Shown: positions 60,684 through 64,000 of the stretch, in pieces | Layout of the letters: every line of letters begins with the position of its first letter | Position numbering within the stretch: position 1 is the stretch's first letter | Assembly: GCA_009773555.1 (NCBI GenBank) | Contig: WSXZ01000017.1 | Coordinates: 40,024 to 104,023, forward strand | From: Methylocystaceae bacterium | GTDB taxonomy: Bacteria > Pseudomonadota > Alphaproteobacteria > Rhizobiales > Beijerinckiaceae | Direction of reading: 5' to 3' | Length of the DNA stretch: 64,000 nucleotides | Program-made: the position numbers and the translations under genes | The notes under the pieces: model-generated | The model's input: only the letters and a program-made list of their open reading frames with translations | Told to the model about the DNA's origin: nothing | The model's database searches: none

Positions 60684-63600
60684 CTATTGTTGCCGCATGC
60701 CCTGTCGGGCGATCTGTTCGAGACTTGCGGCGACCACGATTTCCGGAGCGCCCGTATTTCCGCGCTCGAGCTCTTCGAGACAGCGCCGCTTTCCCTGATC
60801 AATGGCGATGGGATAGATCTGCTTGGAGGCGTAGAGCTTGCGCAGATCGTCGTTCACCATGCCGCCGTCCCACGGTCCCCAATTGATTGCGACGGCGTGA
60901 ACATGCGGCCATTTTTGGCTCAGCCCGTCGGCAAGCTTGTTGACGACCTCATTTGCAGCGCTGTAGTCGCTCTGGCCGGCGTTGCCGAACCGACCCGCGA
61001 TCGACGAGAAGAACACCAGAAATTTGAGCGTCTCGGGCCGTAATTTTTCCGATAGCACGATGGCCGGGACGACCTTCGTCTCGAACACCGTGTCGAAGGA
61101 GTCGGGCGACTTCTCTCTCATCATCCTGTCGTCGATGACGCCGGCGCCATGCAGCACGCCGTCAATGCGGCCATAGCGATCGTAGATTGAATCGATCAGA
61201 CGCCCGAAGGCGTCGCCGTCGCGTAAGTCGAGTGCGTGATACTCGACCTGCGCCCCCGCCGAACGCATCGCCGCGATGTTGTCGCGGATCTGACGGTCTT
61301 TGAGGATGCGTTTGATCGCACTTTCGATTTCCGCGGGTTTGATCTTTTCGCCGCGCGCCCGCGCTTCGCCGATGAGGAACTGCCGCAACTCGGCGCGATC
61401 GTTCAGTCCTCGTGTCGCGTCGGGCTCTTCGCCCGGCATTGAGCTGCGTCCGACGAGGATGAGCCGGGAGCGGAATTTTTCAGCCATCGCGCGCGTGATG
61501 TCCGCGGTGATCCCGTAAGCGCCGCCGGTGACGAGCAGCACGCCATCCTTCTCCAGCCGAAGTCCCGACAGATCTGCGGTAGGAACGCTCTGCTCGGCTA
61601 GATCGAGCTTGAAACGTTCGCTCCGGGTGAAGCCTACTTCGATCGTCGGATCGCCGCCGCAACACTCCAGCAGGACTTCATCGACCAGCCGCTCCAGACC
61701 CATCTCCGGATCGACGTCGATACATTTGACTCGCAGCTCCGGCCACTCCCGCGCCGCGGATTTGGCGACGCCGAGCGTGCCGGCGGGAGCCGCTGCGAAG
61801 GGACGCGCTCGCCCAAGGCCGAACTGCCCATCGAAATCGGTGAGGTTAACGAGAACGCCGCCGCCCGACTCGGCGCTTTCCCTTAAATCCTTTTCGAACG
61901 CTTTCAGCAGCAGGAACAGCTGCCGCCCATGATCGAAACGCGCGTCAGCCGCGACGCCGCCCACCGTCTGCAATCCACAAAGATTAAAGATCGCGCCGAC
62001 CTTTATGCCCTCGTCGGCGAGCATGACCCGAAGTGCGTTCAAGGCGTCAAGCGAAGACAAATCCGCCTCGATGTGATCGCCATCGGTCAGGCGGGTCTCG
62101 CCTCCGGGCACAACCAGAAGGACTTCATGGCCCTTGGCCTTCAAAGCGTCGCCAAGGGCGACGCTCAACTCCCCCGCGCCGCCGACCACGAGGATCAGGC
62201 GGTCCGCGGGAAAGTCCTTAACTTGCCTTGAAGCGTTCCGCGGCGCGGCCACAGGGGTGACCGCAAAACGCTGCACATCCGCGGAATTTGCCTTCGGGGC
62301 GTCAGACTCCGCTGTCTCAGGCAAGGAGAGCGACAGCGGAGTCTGAGCTTTTTTTATTGAATCGGAGCCTCCCGGCTCGGCCTGCGACTTCCGAAATTGA
62401 TCGTACCAATCGACGATCCCATTCAGGGTCTTGAGGCCCGACAGTTCCTCGAAGACCTTTTCTTCGTCCTGGTTCTCCATGAAGGAGTGATCGTCCTTGA
62501 GCTTGCTCAAGATCTCGATCCGCTTGATGGAGTCGATGCCGAGATCCGCCTCCATATGCGCGTCGAGATCGAGCATGTCTTCGGCGTAGCCCGTGCGCTC
62601 GACGACCGCCTGCAACAGATCAGCCTTGAACGCCTCGGTCGACGCAAGCTGCTTTGGGCCCTTCTGGTCCGTCGTCTTTGCAGCGCCAACGCCATTCGCC
62701 GCCGGTTTCGCGGCGACCGGAGGCGCGCTCGCGGGGCGCGGCGCCGGTTGCGGAGCCTTGCCGTTCTGCGTGGCGGCAAGCTTCGGCAGCACAGGGGCCG
62801 GCGGAACGAAGACGCCGGCCATCGTCGGAGCCGCCGTCGGCTGTTCGGCGAGCAGAAACGGGATCGGCTCTGCGCCAAACCCGGTTCTTTCAGCAGCGCC
62901 ATTGCCGTTGGCGCCGAGCAGCTGTCCCTGGAACTCGAAGAAACGACGCAACACGTCCTGCTGTTCGCGCTGCAGATCGATGAGTTGCGCCAAACTATTC
63001 TGCACTTGGGCGAACCGCGATTCAGCGCCTAACGCGCTGACCGCGCCAAGCGCTGGCGATGGTACGTGAGTAGACAAGGCTTTGCTCCTCTCGCGTTCGA
63101 CGCCGAATAATGGCGCCGATGGTGGATGGGCTGCTGCGTTCCCATTGGGTCTGGTTTGGAGGGGCGCCGCGGGCGCTTTCACAGGCGCCTGCGCGGCGGC
63201 GCCGGCGGCGCGCTTTGGCGGCTTTGCTTCGCCGCGCCAGGGCTCGGCGCGCCCGCCATTCACCCGCCACGCCATAGGCCCTGGATTGGCCTTGGCGCGC
63301 GCCTGTTCGAAGACTTGCGCGAGGCTCATTTCCACAAGTCCACGGCGCGCGAACCATGGCGCGAGATCGACCGGAAGGCCGAGCGCAAACGCCCGCGCGA
63401 GCAGCTGCGCGAGCTGCAGCCACCCCGAACGCTCCGGCGCGTCGATTGACAGCGTCGTGTGCGGCCGATCGCCGAGAATGCGGCCGACGAGCCCGCTCAG
63501 CACCTGCCCGGGACCCGCCTCGATGAAGACTCTTGCCCCGGCCGCGTAGAGGCGCTCGATCTCATCGACGAAGCGCAAGGGCTCGACGATGTGGCGCGCC

Positions 63601-63904
63601 AACAGCGCGCGGATTTCAGAAGGCTCCTCGGGATAGCGGTCGCCCGTCGTGTTGCTGAACACTTTGATCGTCGGCGCTCGGAACGTCACCGAGCCGAGCT
63701 CCGCGGCGAGCGCCGCTTGCGCCCCCGCCATCGCGTTACAGTGGAACGCCGCCGTCACGGGCAGCCGCTTGACGCGCACGTCCTCCCCGCTGAGCGCCTT
63801 CACCGCAGCGTCGATCGCCGCGATTGGCCCTGCGATGATCGTCTGGTCAGGCGCGTTCAAATTCGCGACGCTCACCGCCAGTTCGAGACGCGCGATCGCC
63901 TCTA
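60684..63904 (-). CDS. PfaA/HglE-like type I PKS, 3' part (AT-ACP-KR), cut by an IS-like end
   Basis: About 1073 residues of a multidomain synthase. The C-terminal half of an acyltransferase comes first, with the catalytic His in AAFHCNAM (codon at 63741-63743) but without the GHSxG half. A Pro/Ala-rich linker precedes one ACP (LGIDSIKRIE, Ser codon 62529-62531). A second linker and a ketoreductase follow, with LLVTGGAYGIT and YSAANEVVN. The ACP and KR resemble PUFA-synthase and heterocyst-glycolipid synthases. Homology ends abruptly at 63904. The frame stays open to the window end but the sequence there is not PKS. Confidence 0.9.
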
Positions 63905-64000
63905 GTGTCCTGTCTCTCAAATATTGACTATTATTGGTTTGAGATTGATTTGCATGGCGGAGGGCCCGATGGCGCGGCCGATCAAGCGGCTTGAGACGGA
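63905..64000 (+). mobile_element. left end of a putative IS630-family element (partial)
   Basis: The junction is CTAG (63902-63905), the preferred IS630-type target with TA duplication. The following DNA is AT-richer than its surroundings and carries TCTCAAA and TTTGAGA as inverted segments at 63914 and 63938. From ATG 63954 or 63969 a forward frame reads MARPIKRLET at its second start, resembling the N-terminus of IS630 transposases. Only 96 bases are in the window, so family and intactness are inferred. Confidence 0.55.

Overview
The window is high-GC DNA from an alphaproteobacterium, most likely of the order Hyphomicrobiales (Rhizobiales). The evidence is the conserved block ispDF / dusB-ntrB-ntrC-ntrY-ntrX-hfq-hflX / mazG, a phasin, a mitochondrial-type complex I accessory subunit gene beside tRNA-Pro, an aminotransferase of the hopanoid-associated HpnO type, and REP-like palindromes. 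A methanotroph-like relative (Methylocystis/Methylosinus) would fit, but no methane-oxidation gene is visible, so the genus is inference.

Layout. 0-4 kb: edge of a small unknown gene, tatD, a metallo-beta-lactamase-fold hydrolase, a two-domain cold-shock protein and mazG. 4-15 kb: hflX and hfq, the two nitrogen two-component systems NtrYX and NtrBC, dusB, and divergent ispDF. 15-23 kb: ribosome rescue factor ArfB between two palindromic repeats, a CinA-type amidohydrolase, a COQ10-like protein, lipoyl synthase, and dnaE. 23-32 kb: phasin with a near-consensus promoter, D,D-carboxypeptidase with SPOR domain, membrane J-protein plus VWA protein, an amino-acid-binding protein, cystathionine beta-lyase, and a DUF47-pit-Nudix operon with a putative Pho box. 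32-37 kb: two near-identical tRNA-Arg genes with different anticodons, tRNA-Pro, a complex I subunit, DUF192, a second double cold-shock protein, and an HpnO-like aminotransferase. 37-46 kb: ilvE facing a MarR / response regulator / sensor kinase operon across a 25-bp palindrome, proC, an L,D-transpeptidase, a methyltransferase and small secreted proteins. 45.7-46.8 kb is decayed DNA holding relics of a GNAT acetyltransferase and perhaps an IS3 transposase.

46.8-64 kb is the most unusual part. A long array, all on the minus strand with several stop/start overlaps, encodes a PfaA/HglE-type iterative polyketide synthase (AT-ACP-KR visible), a type III polyketide synthase, a fused dehydratase-phosphopantetheinyl transferase, an FkbM methyltransferase, a GT2/GT21-like glycosyltransferase, a DevCAB-like exporter (FtsX-type permease, ATPase, HlyD-type adaptor), a SAM methyltransferase and a flavoprotein. 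A TolC-family gene lies just beyond on the other strand. The set combines heterocyst-glycolipid-like chain building and export with alkylresorcinol-type ring formation and tailoring, suggesting an exported, modified phenolic (glyco)lipid.

At the right edge the synthase reading frame meets a sequence resembling an IS630-family terminus at a CTAG site, inside the acyltransferase domain. The cluster may therefore be interrupted in this strain.
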